Shown: positions 11,650 to 23,183, numbered from the stretch's first letter. The stretch is 64,000 nucleotides of DNA from Lineus longissimus (GCF_910592395.1 NC_088320.1:7628001-7692000); one strand, 5' to 3'. Notes: a model not told the origin generated them from the sequence alone. Translations and numbers: made by a program.

Positions 11650-11835
11650 GTTACACCCACAAAACCAAGGAAACAAGAGTAGCCTGTGTGGACTCTCTGG
11701 CCAAATAGTCAATAGGCCAAAATACACAATTTGTGCCTAACCGTAGTGGCACGCAAAAAAGCTCATCCCACCTTGGAGGAGGAATACTCCCTGGAGAATA
11801 AAACCGTGCAGAGCGACACTGAAGAAGAAGAAGAG
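11650..11835 (+). mobile_element. SINE family E, 3' body with GAA tail
   Basis: Contains AGTAGCCTGTGTGGACTC, GTGCCTAACCGTAGTGGCAC, CATCCCACCTTGGAGGAGGA and ATACTCCCTGGAGAATAA. It ends in a GAAGAAGAAGAAG tail. The tRNA-like head is missing, a pattern typical of 5'-truncated retroposed copies. Confidence 0.7.
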
Positions 11836-11899
11836 GATTATTGCATCCAAGCAGTGTTCATGTATGCACCTTGGATGGAAGACAGTCATTAAATCAAGG

Positions 11900-12081
11900 T
11901 ACAGTAGAACCTCTCTATTAAGGACACGCTAGGGACTGACCTATGCTGTCCTTAAAAGAAAGGTGTCCTGATTACAGAGGTCAATTTGAATGGAAATGAC
12001 AGGTCGGGGAGCAAAACCAGTGTCCAGATTAGAGAGGGTGTCCTTATTAGAGGGGTGTCCACTAAGGGGGGTTCCAATGTA
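11900..12081. mobile_element. Family B MITE, TA-flanked
   Basis: Begins TACAGTAGAACCTCTCTATT and ends GGGGGGTTCCAATGTA. Internal GGTGTCCTGATTACAGAGG and AGGGTGTCCTTATTAGAGG motifs are diagnostic. About 182 bp. Confidence 0.8.
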
Positions 12082-12557
12082 ATTCAGTTTGCTGCAGAAA
12101 CACTTATATAAATCACCACACAATTCTACCTGAGGTTTTAAGAAAGAACTTCACAGCCACATGTCAATCAGCGGACCTTCTGACCTACAGGTATCAGGTA
12201 CATAATCAACACCCGATATTACTACAAGTTTACGATCAGTTCGAATTGAAATTAACGAATCAACTTCACTTTTGAGAAGGAATAGGTGTGCGCAGGTGAA
12301 TCGCATCAAAGTGGGATACTAACTCCCTGACATACCACCAGGGGGCAACCGTTGCACCAAGAACTGCATACCAGCAGCCGGTTATCGATATCTATAAGCT
12401 TATCACTACATCTGAAGCGCTTCCTGGGATTACAAATGAGTTATTTGCTACAATATTTTCGACTCAACGGCCAAGATGGCCCTAGGTATAACCAATGTCA
12501 ATTTCTTCAAATCTTCTTCAACCTCTTGTTAAATCAAACCTCCATGTAACTGCAGTT
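12082..12557. other. No feature recognised
   Basis: Mixed sequence; an open frame at 12352-12549 has no recognisable domain. Confidence 0.45.
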
Positions 12558-12697
12558 AATAAAGAGGTAAAACGTTCGTAATTACTGGTGGTCCAGGAAA
12601 ATAGAAATGCAGTTATACACAATGCCGTAGAGAAGTTATTATGCAAATTCAACAATTACAAAGTTCTAATTCTTAACGAACAGCCTAGGCCTTTATA
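12558..12697 (+). mobile_element. Family A MITE with internal deletion
   Basis: Left part AAACGTTCGTAATTACTGG, TGGTCCAGGAAAATAGAAAT and GCAGTTATACACAATGCCG joins directly to the far end (ATTACAAAGTTCTAATTCTT ... GCCTAGGCCTTTATAG). The element is about 100 bp shorter than the complete copies at 5151 and 6649. Confidence 0.65.
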
Positions 12698-12734
12698 GAC
12701 CTCTACCGTTTGTTAAACCTTTCGGACTTAAACC

Positions 12735-12887
12735 TTTCTTTCAAGGACATCTTCTCTATAAAGGACACTAGTTTTGGTCCCAAATTTGACGCTTCCATTC
12801 AATTTGACCTCTCTAATCAGGACACCTCTCTTTTAAGGCCGGCACTTGTCGGCCCTGAGGTGTCCTTTATAGAGAGGTTCTACTGTA
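12735..12887. mobile_element. Family B MITE
   Basis: Contains CTCTATAAAGGACACTAG, a TCCATTCAATTTGACCTCTC block, and the terminal GTCCTTTATAGAGAGGTTC followed by TACTGTA. The left terminus is eroded. Confidence 0.7.
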
Positions 12888-13799
12888 CCTTTTGATGTAT
12901 TGCACACGTCGTTGAGAAGCAAAGACCCCTTGGGACCTTCAAGTCACGATGATGATAACAAAGTAACTCAAAGACTCCACACTTCTCCGTATAACGCTGT
13001 AAAAAAATTAAAACATATTCCTGAACAAGTTATTGTGTTTCTTTACCTGGGGTGCATTACACACCAGCAAATTAAATGAGGCAACATCGCAACTGGAGAA
13101 GTGAGAAGTCGCCTCACGATACTCCTATTTCAGGATATAAGGTTTGTATATCGGGAAAATACAACACCAGAAAAATTTAATTGGATTTTGGAGAAGTGGA
13201 GTAAATTAGAAAACGAACGATAAGACGATGCAAGAAGTGAAAATGAGACTTTGAGCGCGATTGCTAGAAGAAGTTTTAACACCGCGTGATGGCATGATCA
13301 CGTTTACGAAAGCGAGCGAAACAATTGTTACGAGTCGATTTCATCTCTACTAAAAACGGTTCCATCAAGTGCACTCCGACGATCTGGAGTGGTTGATTGG
13401 ATAGTTATACCAGAATGTGGTTTTCTTTCTGGGGTAGCTCTTAAAATATTTTTTGATATCATATTTGATACAGTTCTTGCTAATAACACATTCATTTCAC
13501 ACGACTTCGATGGTGTGTTGAGTACCTCTAAAGCCCTAAATTGCTCAATCCAGGCCTTTCAATTACATTTTCACTCTTACACTCCAAATCTTTTAGTTTT
13601 TTCTTTTTTTGGGGGGGGGCACTTTGTCATAGCAAGATAAAGTTATCAGAATTTCAGGGACAGTTAGAAGTACGCCATCTCCACCAGAAAAGAACTGGTT
13701 TTGGATTTCATGCATTAACCCTTTAGCCCTCCAAACGCCCGTGGACACGATTTTGGTAAGATGACATCTTACGTGAAAGCTTTTCGTCAGGGAGATATA
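12888..13799. other. No feature recognised
   Basis: Mixed sequence. Includes a G-rich homopolymer near 13609 and short open frames (13389-13640, 13541-13726) without domains. Confidence 0.45.
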
Positions 13800-14110
13800 G
13801 CACTTTTTGTGTTTTCCGTTCTGGTGGCAAAATCAGGAATCGAACTGGACCAAACTTTGGTCTCCCAGGCTTCATAGGATTACAAATGTTCCAAGTTTCA
13901 AGTCATATGATAAAGATTTATCATTGACCAACCCCAAGGAGGTATAAGCCCCTAGCATTTGCAGTGTTTTCAGTTTTAGCCATCTGGTGGCCAAACCAAG
14001 AATCGACCCCACTGAAATTTAGTCTGCAAGGTTTTCATACAATAGGGCTGCATACATGTATGTACCAAGCTTCAAGTCACTAGCTCCATTAGTTACGAAA
14101 CACGCCACCA
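13800..14110. repeat. Dispersed repeat family J, two successive units
   Basis: Two related units about 163 bp apart share CTGGTGGC(A/C)AAA, AGAATCGA, and a TACCAAG(T/C)TTCAAGTCA-like block. The second ends TTACGAAACACGCCACC. A third relative lies at 55375-55600 (GTGGCCAAGTTAAGAATC ... AAGAAACGTGCCACTG). No coding capacity; the class is unknown. Confidence 0.5.
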
Positions 14111-14418
14111 ACAGTCCCGATACAGAGTCAGATGATATGAGCAGAAACAGTGAAAAAAATATTCTGATTCCGGTAATCCCCGACAGCATCACATTGACAA
14201 CCCAACTCTCCTCTTAACACCACCTGCCTCCCGTTGGAGGAAATGAACTGCTAAGCAGGTGCTCAGCATCCTCATCAATGCCAAAACCTGCAGCTATCCA
14301 GCTTTCTTCTACCTCACTCAGATGATTTTTTGCCGTAAACAACAAGGATAGGAAGTAGCACACGATACATCTTTAATAAGACTTGGATAGAAGCCAAAAA
14401 AAAGAAGTCTGACTTATA

Positions 14419-14512
14419 TACAGTAGAACCTCTCTATTAAGGACACCATTGGGAATGTAAAGGTGTCCTTAATAGGGATGTGTCCCCATTACAGAGGTAA
14501 AATTCAATGGAA
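14419..14512. mobile_element. Family B MITE, left half only
   Basis: Starts TACAGTAGAACCTCTCTATT and continues to ACAGAGGTAAAATTCAATGG, then loses similarity. No right terminus is present. Confidence 0.65.
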
Positions 14513-14900
14513 ATGACTGAATTGATGAAACTGATAGGAGACGGAAGAATCATAAAGGTCTGTCCATTACCCTCAGAAAAGCTATTACATGTTTTTTGTA
14601 TGCCTGGTTTTATTCATGAAGTATAATTACATCAAGTATGTTGGAGCTTTTTATTTTCAAGATAGAGCTTATAAACTAAATCAAAACTTTCAGCTTTGCA
14701 GCAGCCAATCTCCTTAGAATTGAAATCCTTTTTCTGCTTTTCTTAATCTTTTTTGATAATTAGAATAAGGCATGACTTCTTTTATTCATGAGATACAAAC
14801 GTTTTGTTAATAGCCCTAGCAATAGTTTATGCTGCATTTAGAAACAGGCAGTATCAATTAGTAATTTGTCTTCTTTAAATGGCATTCTTTGGAGTAGTTG

Positions 14901-15207
14901 TCAATATTGAAAGATAGTTCTTATGGCTATCCTCTAAGCCGTTTTTGTACAAGATCCATGTTTCTTGTAGAAGATGTGTTTATGATCAAGATCACAATCA
15001 AACAAGCAAGAAGTCACAAGCTTTGAGTAGTTCAGCCCCACAGTCTCTATTAAATGCAGGCCTTTGTAGAAATACCCTAAGCTTATGACTTCTCCCTTGT
15101 TTAATTCTGATCTTGATAATGTGCAGAGACTACTAAACGAAAAATGGATCTAGTACAAAAACTCTTGGGGGATGGATAACCATAAGAACTATTGTTCAAT
15201 AGTTTGA
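14901..15207. repeat. Long imperfect inverted repeat (hairpin), ~130-bp arms
   Basis: Left arm 14901-15027 and right arm 15076-15207 are reverse complements with scattered mismatches. AGTTCTTATGG pairs with CCATAAGAACT, TTTTTGTACAAGATCCAT with ATGGATCTAGTACAAAAA, ATGATCAAGATC with GATCTTGATAAT, and GAAGTCACAAGCTT with AAGCTTATGACTTC. The loop is about 48 bp. It does not match families A-H. It may be a solitary MITE or the template of a long hairpin RNA; the sequence alone cannot decide. Confidence 0.75.
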
Positions 15208-16160
15208 AAGGATTTATTTTGCAAGCATGGTAGACAGACTAAAAAGTACAAGACTGCACCAAACACAGATTCATCTTGGCCATCAATGACGCTGGCAACA
15301 CACAACAAATTTCATCAAGTAGAAACTACCCAAAGTTTACCTGATATCTCGACAAAAAAAAACATCACAAAAACACAATTCTTTTGTAAGATTATCCGAA
15401 CCTATAACTGTCATGCGACAATAAGCCTATTACGGCAAGTTATCCTCAATTATTCCTCACCAAGGAGAAAGCGCTACCGCAGTCATACGACGCTTTGTCA
15501 CGAGGATCTCCTTACACTTCGACATGAAAGCGACAATACCCACTGTCAACAGATCCCTTTCATTTACCGCTAGTATGGATCACAATCCACAAACGCTGCG
15601 ACGATTCGTTTTATGATTACCTATAGGTAAGAGGGAGTTGGCAACACAGCGATGGGAGTCGTTGGTCAAACATCCTGGGTGTGTCGTGTTTTGAACACTC
15701 GTTTGATCACGAAACCTAGGGGGACGTTCGACTCTTCTCGTGAGAAATCTTTGTTGATTGAATCGCGCCAGTGTTGCACCAATGATCCTTTCCAATGATG
15801 AATCATGCATTAAAGAATCCTCAGTTGGATTTAACCCTTTCACTACGGGTGACGTGCACACCACGTTTTGTACATGGTCTCATATTGTGGATGCACGTCA
15901 TGCCCATCTGAAATATTTCTTTACCAGCACTTGATTCCACCCGCTCTGAAAACGCTAAACATGCCTTTTAGAAATGCCCGTAAAAAGTGAATCAAAAGTG
16001 CCAATCACATTTTCGAAATTTCTTCATCCGGTTTCAAATCAAAAAACAACTTTTTTCTCCAACATCAGATCAGTCATTTGCAACTAACTACTTCGGCAAA
16101 ATGACATGTAGATCAACTATGGAAAAATAACTCAAAAGCCTTCTTTTTCGAAAGAAGCAC
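15208..16160. other. No feature recognised
   Basis: Mixed sequence. Open frames at 15286-15573 (plus) and 15580-15864 (minus) have no recognisable domain. Confidence 0.45.
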
Positions 16161-16339
16161 ATTGGTACCTCTCTATCAAGGACACCCCTGGAATTGACAA
16201 ATGCTGTCCTTAATTGAAAGGTGTCCAGATTACAGAGGTAAAACGTAATGGAAATGACCAATATTGAATCAAATGCATCGTCCTTAATAGAGAGGGTGTC
16301 CTTAATAGAGGGGTGTCTTATAAGGGAGGTTCCACTGTA
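16161..16339. mobile_element. Family B MITE
   Basis: Left end ATTGGTACCTCTCTATCAAG is eroded; right end AAGGGAGGTTCCACTGTAG is well kept. Internal GTGTCCTTAATAGAGGGG repeats mark the family. Confidence 0.75.
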
Positions 16340-16972
16340 GCTCAGTAGCCTACATTATTGGTTCTCTAACTTACACCATACCACATACATGTTAAGTGCA
16401 GTTAACCACCAAATTTTAACACCCCTTTGATATTTTGCAATTTAATGACAACATTTTCACGTTTTTTTTAATTTGGTGAAATTTCCTGCAGTCTGCAATA
16501 TTTGTTGCCCTTTTTATTTTCACGAATTCAGGTTCTTTGCGAAATCTGTAAATATAAAATGCTGCTGAAAGTAGCAAGTCATGATCCTCGGAAAATATAT
16601 TTAACGTCCGCAGGATGGGGCTAATCACAGCTGAACCCCCACTTTAGAGGGCTTTTTGCCAATCCCAGCAATCAAGCTAAAAGCCTTTGAAGTGGCTAAT
16701 GAGAGCTCCTTACGCGTACAAACATAATCTATCATATCTCAGCGACGTCTTTCTGGAAGGATGATGGTCTTCTTCTTGAAGTAAAGCTTGTGTTTTTCCT
16801 TCTTCAACAAGAGTAAAGGTCGCTCAATCTAAGATTCCATCACTTTCCTTGATTGTCTTTTTATGTGGACACTTTTAGTAGATTGCAAGCCTTTCATGCA
16901 GGTGTTTTTATTGGCCTGGTGGCATATGAGCCCGCTCGATCTCGGCACATATTGTATCTGCGTCACTAGCAA
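16340..16972. other. AT-rich, unassigned
   Basis: The stretch 16415-16570 (TTTTATTTTCACGAATTC... GCGAAATCTG) resembles 45035-45080 (TTTTATTTTCGTGAAAC... CACGAAATCTGC). This is possibly another degenerate element family, too weak to delimit. Confidence 0.3.
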
Positions 16973-17655
16973 ATGTTCTCAAAAGAATGCGACAAGGAGA
17001 TTTTTTCCTCGTTGAAGGAAAGTGCTCCTTTACTTTTGAAGCAAGAAGCTTTGGCAGAGAGGATGCTAATGCAGTCCATGCCAATGGTCTATGAAGTCAC
17101 ACAGGGGACGACAAGCATGGAAAAACAGCCAAAGAATTACACTACACACTCTTAAGCTGCCCAATTTTTTGGGGTGTTTTGTTTCTACAGATTTCGCATG
17201 GTATACCAGGAAACGACACATTTGATCTTCTTGCCACAGATGTAAGCCATCAGGGAGAATCCAGTGCCTCTTACAGTGAAGCAAACTTGCTACTAAAATG
17301 GGCCTACAAAACACCAGTCCTGGCAGGAGAGAAAAGCGGACCTTAGAAGCAACATCCTTCTAGATATGGACAGAAAGGTGAGCAGACCACCACTTTTCAT
17401 CTGAGGACATACCACTTTTTACTTTTAGCACACTTCGAGAGGATGAAGACAGCCAAGTCAATGTGCCAGTGCCAGTGGAGGTTCCAGTGCAACGGCCCAG
17501 ATCAGACACCAAATTTGTGCCCCAGAGCTGGCCACTGGGACACCAAGAGACCAGTTGCCCAAACGGTGCATCAATGGAGAGAAAGCTCTGGGGATCAAGT
17601 CAGGAAGAAGAGACCATAGCCAGGTCCATTAGAGACATAGGCCTGGTTCTGTAGT
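16973..17655 (+). pseudogene. Possible exon remnants of an unidentified gene
   Basis: Three adjacent stretches look more coding-like than their surroundings. A 60-codon frame occupies 16973-17155. A frame at 17191-17346 directly follows a good acceptor-like TGTTTTGTTTCTACAG and encodes 51 residues (PGNDTFDLLATDVS in its first half) before a TAG. A third frame covers about 17429-17655 after TTTTACTTTTAG and is acidic and valine/proline-rich at its start. They cannot be joined cleanly: the second hits a stop before the donor-like GTGAGC at 17378, and the implied 51-bp intron is very short. I do not recognise the protein. It may be a decayed gene, a terminal exon or chance. Confidence 0.15.
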
Positions 17656-18236
17656 GTTGTCGTCAAAGAAAATCAAATGCTATGAAGACACGAGAACCTG
17701 AAGGGCCTCAACTCTTCATAGACAAGAAGTTGAAATCAGAATTCGTTCCGCATGTTCAATCAAACCAGAAATTGTTGCTCGGTGTGTTTCATTTTGAAAT
17801 CGGTGGTTCAGGGTACCGAGTGTATCAAGAGTCCGAGAATTCAGTTTGTTAACCATTTTACAATCAACTTATGAAATCTATTGACAAGCTCTCGACTGCC
17901 TCAAGACCGGGACCTTTTAATGACTTGAGTGCATCCTTCAACAAATTGTTTATCCTTCAATCTGGAGTTTGATTAGATAGAACGCGTCATTAGCCTCCTT
18001 CAGATTTCATCACCAGATGGGACCGGGCATGACTGATTTTCAAATTTCACGCGTTTATCGTTGATATGTTGTCTCCATTGAAATGAAAAGCAATCCTCTA
18101 ATGTCCTCAACAACAGGATATTATCAAGGACAAAGCGCAGGGCAAACCAGCAATTTGTATTGCTGCGAACTGCAATTATTATCACTGCGACAAAAATACC
18201 TCTCGTCTTTAGATAAAACTAATAATCGCTGGACAG
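17656..18236. other. No feature recognised
   Basis: Mixed sequence, no supported gene. Confidence 0.45.
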
Positions 18237-18371
18237 ATCATACAAATACTATAAATACCAAGTTTCAGCAAATTTGCATGCATACCTGCAATAACTGCTC
18301 TGCGGCTTTGCGTATAACTACATTTCTATATCCTTGACCACCAGTAATTACGAAAGGGCGCACCCTTTAAA
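18237..18371 (-). mobile_element. Family A MITE, truncated
   Basis: Contains CAAGTTTCAGCAAATTTGC, ATGCATACCTGCAATAACTG, GACCACCAGTAATTACG and the terminal GGGCGCACCCTTTAA. The other half of the element is missing. Confidence 0.7.
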
Positions 18372-18799
18372 ATCAGCCCGGCCGATTTTTCTTGAATCAT
18401 GGGCAATTTTTCTGATTTATGCGTCTGAGGTCACAAGACATCACAGTGTACTTGGTGCGTCTATAGTTACAATGTTATGTTCTCCTTGTTTTGTTTCTAT
18501 TCTAGTTAATTAATCAATTCGTGTTAAGATAACACAGGCACCGAACACAGACAAGGCTACATGAGAACCGAGGTTGTGTTTTGATATCATACATACATCA
18601 GTAAGGAGTGACTAATGTAGATTATCAATGCCTTTCCTCGTCACTTCAATACATCACTGGTAAGCAAATTCCACGCAAAAAAACCTTGAGTATGTTCAGC
18701 CACAGTTAGGAAAACAGCTTTTTCTTCAACTTGCAGAGAACAATGGCTCCTGCATGCCGACAAACATATCATAATATCATTCTTCTATTAGTTAGTTGC
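18372..18799. other. No feature recognised
   Basis: Mixed AT-rich sequence without supported features. Confidence 0.45.
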
Positions 18800-19082
18800 C
18801 CAATGCCACATATGATACATGGTTCAGATCATAAAGGTTAAAAGAGTAAAGGCACTTGCTCAAGGTCAGAACTTCAAAGTAAGTTACATACCTAAAAAGG
18901 CCATCTATGATACAGGGTCAAGATTGTAATGGTTAAAAGACAGAATCAAAGTAAAGTCACTTACTCAAGGTCAGCGCTTCAATGTAAATCATTTGCCCAA
19001 GCCACATATGATTCAGAGTTCAGATCATAAAGGTTAAAAGAGAAAATCAAAGTAAAGTTACTTGCTCAGGGTCACAGCTTTG
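18800..19082. repeat. Three-unit tandem repeat of ~95-101 bp
   Basis: Three units share CATATGAT(A/T)CA..., AGATCATAAAGGTTAAAAG and ACTTGCTCAAGGTCA. The GGTTAAAAG landmark recurs near 18836, 18931 and 19032. The first two units carry TCAAGGTCA; the third has the variant TCAGGGTCA. Confidence 0.75.
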
Positions 19083-20593
19083 GTGAAATGACCATATCAA
19101 GTATCAATACCAATAGGTTTTGATGATCAGCCATGACCAACAACTAGACCACTCAACCATGCTCGTTATTTCAAAACCTGGTAACAAATCCCTCCCGGCC
19201 TGCTGCATCTTGTTTGCCAGAACAATACAAATATTCCGTCTATGTAACCTAACCTGAAAAGCAGTTAAGTCTATCGGAGCCAGTCCGGTCCAGTTACCAG
19301 GTACACAGGTTTAGTACTTAGATAGAAGGAGTTAAGATGTTGCTAACATGCCCAGGCAATAACAGAACACTTTCTGTCTATCATCAAGGTACTAACTTAA
19401 TTACCTCGTCACCGGACTATGTTGCCTTCGACCTTCACATTATTCACCCTTTTACAAAGGAAATATTCAAACAAGTAAAGTCCATATCACAATTGACCTC
19501 CGTCCTGCTTCGCGTCAGTGACGCGCAATGTACATGCGAGTGGGCCAATGACGCAAATTTAAGGATGATAATTATGATTTGGACTGTAAGCTTCAAAATG
19601 TTGTTTCATTTCGTTGATTTCATTACATTTCGAAAATCTCATTTGGCATTCCAGCAGAAACCTGAGGCGATGTAGTTTGCTGCCTCAAGTCACAATGGAA
19701 GCAAAGTGCCCTACCCAAGGTCCTTTCCACAACACTATAACTTTGCCACAACTCTGTTTTTTCTAATTTCTGTTGCTGATTGAGTTGTTCTGATGTGATC
19801 ATGTCATCTTTCACATGTGATCATTTCCTTCTTATCAAGTTACGTGTGATCATGATTGAATTCGACAAATGTTTTTAAACCAACCTGATGGAAAAGGCTT
19901 TTTTCTCAAGGACAGATTGTTGTGTCAGTAAGCATTTGCTAAAGTTTAAAACGACCCGTCACAAGGCATCAACTTCCCTGGCCATCAAAAATACAAACGG
20001 CTTACCCCTTTAAGACCAGACAGAACAAGCGAGAGGCAGAATTGGTCTACCAAGCTTTGTCTAACGTTATAACCTTCCTGTTCACTGATCAGAAATCTCG
20101 CAAATTGAAGCTAAGCTGACGGTAATGGATGTGTGTTTATAGGCCTGATATATCCAAGGTTCTCTCAAGGATGAAAGCAGAGTGCTGAAGCTGTTATCAT
20201 TGGGAAGTCTACTAATAATTCCATATCAAAACCAAATCCATTTTCCCACCAACTACAGCCAAGAGAATAACACATAAATCTAAAGAAAACACAAAAGTAT
20301 TCCGTACAGAAACATGGAAGATCACCTAACATGCCTAAAGTAAATAGTTTTGCTGGAAATCACCCTGAAATATATGCATCCGCACCTGATCAGGTGCATT
20401 TGGGAAGAAACATTTCAATTCCTCGTTATTTATCTCATCATTCCAATTTTCCCCTATTATATATCTGATATAGTTGCCCTTCGAACATCCGAAAAAGTCA
20501 CCTAATCTCATCATCATCATCATTGACTTTACCAGCATCGTAACCCTGTTTGAAGTTTCCAGAGGTACATGTATGGAGTCCACTTTTGGTTAT
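19083..20593. other. Mostly unassigned; family A end fragment near 19970-20014
   Basis: CCCTGGCCATC...CAAACGGCTTACCCCTTTAAG at about 19975-20014 is the terminal block of family A. Open frames at 19337-19675, 19623-19814 and 20335-20583 have no recognisable domain. Confidence 0.4.
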
Positions 20594-21262
20594 TATTAGA
20601 GAGGTCCACTACCTTCTAATACCTCACTGAGCCCAACCATTGCACTTGTCAGAGAGGTCCAATACTTTCTAACACTCACTGAGCCCCAGCCCCTGACTAG
20701 TTTTAGTGAAGTCTATTACTTTCCAATATCTCACTGAGCCCAGCCCCTGGACTTGTTAGAAAGGTTGATACTTTCTAATATCTCTCAGAGCCCAGCCCCG
20801 GGATTTGTTAAAGAGGTCTATTACTTTCCGAAATCTCACTGAGCCCCAGCCCCTGGACTTGTTAGAAAGGTCTATACTTTCTAATATCTCTCTGAACCCA
20901 GCCCCTGGACTTGTTAGAAAGGGCTACACTTTCCAATATCTCACTGAGCCCAGCCCCTGGACTTGCTATATAGGTCTATACTTTCTAATATCTCTCAGAG
21001 CCCAGCCCCTGGACTTGCTCTAGAGGTCAATACTTTCTAATATCTCTCAGAGCCCAGCCCCTGGACTTGTTAGAAAGGTCTATACTTTCCAATATCTCAC
21101 TGAGCCCAGCCCCTGGACTTGTTAGAAAGGTCTATACTTTCCAATATCTCTCTGAGCCCAGCCCCTGGATTTGTTAAAGAGGTCTGTTTACTTTCCAAAA
21201 TCTCACTGAGCCCAGCCCCTGGACTTGCTAGATAGGTCTATTACTTTCTAATATCTCTCTAG
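20594..21262. repeat. 52-bp minisatellite, 12-13 units
   Basis: The unit contains GCCCCTGGACTTGTTAGAAA, GGTCTATACTTTCTAATATC and TCTCTGAGCCCA. The period is 52 bp, with slightly longer first units and one insertion near 21185. Some units carry CACTGAGCC and others CTCAGAGCC. Because 52 is not a multiple of three, frames through it shift from unit to unit and no protein is implied. Confidence 0.9.
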
Positions 21263-21889
21263 ATTGCCAACTCAAGTATGAAACACGCCCGCCTCATAGA
21301 TACAATCACATCTTGACAGATTTCACTCTCTTTCATCTTTGCAATCTTTTGTTCGCTAATCTTTCCCGCCGCATCTTCACAAGGCTGCATTCTACTCGTT
21401 ATCGTCTTATTAGTCACATCGCCGACGGCAACAACAATGGCAACTTCATCAACGCAAGCGACTGCAACCCATCGCAGCATTACGGTCCATTATCAGACTC
21501 AATTCCACTTTTTATACGCACCTAAGAAATTTCTCGATAATCATAATTGCGCCAAGAACCTCGTGATTTTTTATTTCCTATGCAAATTACTCCAGATAGA
21601 AATTATCGCCTTTATGATTATCTATTTCGCATGGCAATCCATTGGCCATTAAGTTAGCGACGAATCTTCCATGCCGCTTAACTTGCTGCAGGAAACCCAG
21701 GCCTAAGATAATAAGGTGCCTGATAACATCCTGTATCGGGAATCAACTCGAGCATCCTGGCATCCAATCAAAGGTTGCCATTGAATCCATGCCCTATTTG
21801 AACTGGCGGCCACCTGAAAACGAACATGGCAATACGACTGGCAACAAATTGAGTCATGGAAGGTAAAAATAAACCACTATTTTTTACAG
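21263..21889. other. No feature recognised
   Basis: Mixed sequence with overlapping short frames on both strands (21259-21866), none with a domain. Confidence 0.45.
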
Positions 21890-22318
21890 GGGTAGGGTCA
21901 CCAAAACACACTCGACACCCCTTCACATAGAACACTTACTACAGCTTCATAAAACTGAGGTATTGCAAATAACACTGCGGTAGCTGAACATGATTTTCAT
22001 CTGTGACCCGTCACAGCAAAACCAGGCGCATGTCGCACAGAAGACGAGCCTAAATGACACTGGGAGATAATGGAAGAAATTGATGTGCTCATATTTCACA
22101 AAAGGCAGAGAAATGAACAAACAGTCTCTCTCAACCTGCCAAGCTCATAGCGACATGCACCTGCTTTTGCTGTGACCGGTCACATATAGGGTTTTCCAAG
22201 GTGAAAATTTGAGTTCTGCGAGTATTTTGGCATCAAAGGTGATGTAAACAACATTTTGCTCCGGAAATCGGGCTTTATGGGGTGATATTTCTGTAGAAAC
22301 TCAGGCTCCGAAGGGTCA
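21890..22318 (+). mobile_element. Family H element, interrupted by a family C MITE
   Basis: Aligns by eye with the complete family H copy at 24340-24664: GTCACCAAAAC(A)CACTCG, CACTTACTACAGCTTC, CTGAACATGATTTTCAT, then after the insertion CAAGGTGAAAATTTGAG, GGTGATGTAAACAACATTTT and GGCTCCGAAGGGTCAAG. The 5' terminal block with CCCGATCTCGAC is missing and the right TTAA has decayed to TCAA. The family C element at 22002-22186 splits the copy. Confidence 0.75.
22002..22186 (+). mobile_element. Family C MITE, complete, nested in family H
   Basis: Long inverted ends: TGTGACCCGTCACAGCAAAA plus CCAGGCGCATGTCGC on the left, and GCGACATGCACCTGCTTTTG followed by CTGTGACCGGTCACA on the right. The outermost TGTGAC...GTCACA of each end is itself palindromic. 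About 185 bp. A TATA follows the right end. Non-coding; probably moved in trans by an unseen transposase. Confidence 0.85.
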
Positions 22319-22638
22319 AGGGTACAAGACATTAAAGATTAGGAATGGTCTTACTTGATAATTGCTTTCAGCACATTTGAGCGTATCATTTTACTAACAC
22401 GTATTAGCACATTCCCTTTTGTCTTATTACGAAATGAGACCCTGGTAATGCCGATAGGCTTCGACTCTTGACATTTGACCTAACGAGATATAAATTGAAT
22501 CTACCTTCTTCCCTGGCTTGAAATAGATGATAAACTTGCTTTTACCTGGAAGTAGAAGGACACAGGATATGGTGATACGGATAAGAAAGATGTCAAAGGA
22601 ATAGAGCAATCAACACAAAATACATTTCATTATCTTAA
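22319..22638. other. No feature recognised
   Basis: Unassigned sequence between two family H copies. Confidence 0.4.
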
Positions 22639-23183
22639 CCCTTTGAAGCCCGATCTCGACTTTAGTTGCCATAAAAAACCTCTCCTTTTTCCCCGATCTC
22701 GACTATAGTTTCATAACCTGTCCAACTCAAAAGACTGTAGCTTGAACAGAGAAGAGTTAGATTCCTCGAAACCGCCATAGAAACGATCTTCTACCTGCAC
22801 GCCATCTATCAGTGGGCGGGAGACGATATTTTCAATGAGGAACCTGCACAACAAAACCTGCCAATAGGGGGCCCTGCAGGCAAGTGGACCATGGTTGTAT
22901 TTAAATGAGAAGGCCATTTCCCGGGTCAATGATCTTTGAATATTTCATCCCTTAATTACTCTACATGGGGAAATAACACCAAAAATGTTGTTTTATTGGT
23001 CCTTATTTCTATTTGGATGAGTTTTAGGGAGAAAATCAACAAAACTTAATTTCAATGGAAAAGGCACTTAGTACTGGTGCTGCCACCTGGATTTTTAGTT
23101 CTGCAGGTTCCTCATTAAACTCAATCGTGTCAACGGTGAATATTAACGCATAGGGGCTTTCGGCAATGGAGGCAGTTAAAGGG
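22639..23183 (+). mobile_element. Family H element, larger TTAA-flanked variant
   Basis: Flanked by TTAA at 22635-22638 and 23184-23187. It begins CCCTTTGAAGCCCGATCTCG and ends GGCAGTTAAAGGG, so the termini are CCCTTTG / AAAGGG. CCCGATCTCGACT occurs twice near the left, as in the 24340 copy. The interior (about 22740-23100) differs from the shorter members, suggesting a second subfamily or captured sequence. CCC...GGG termini beside TTAA are the known signature of piggyBac-type elements. Confidence 0.6.

Noticed and set aside
20805-21023. Open frame with repeated LTEP..LDLL peptide
   Set aside because: Crosses the 52-bp minisatellite, whose length is not a multiple of three.
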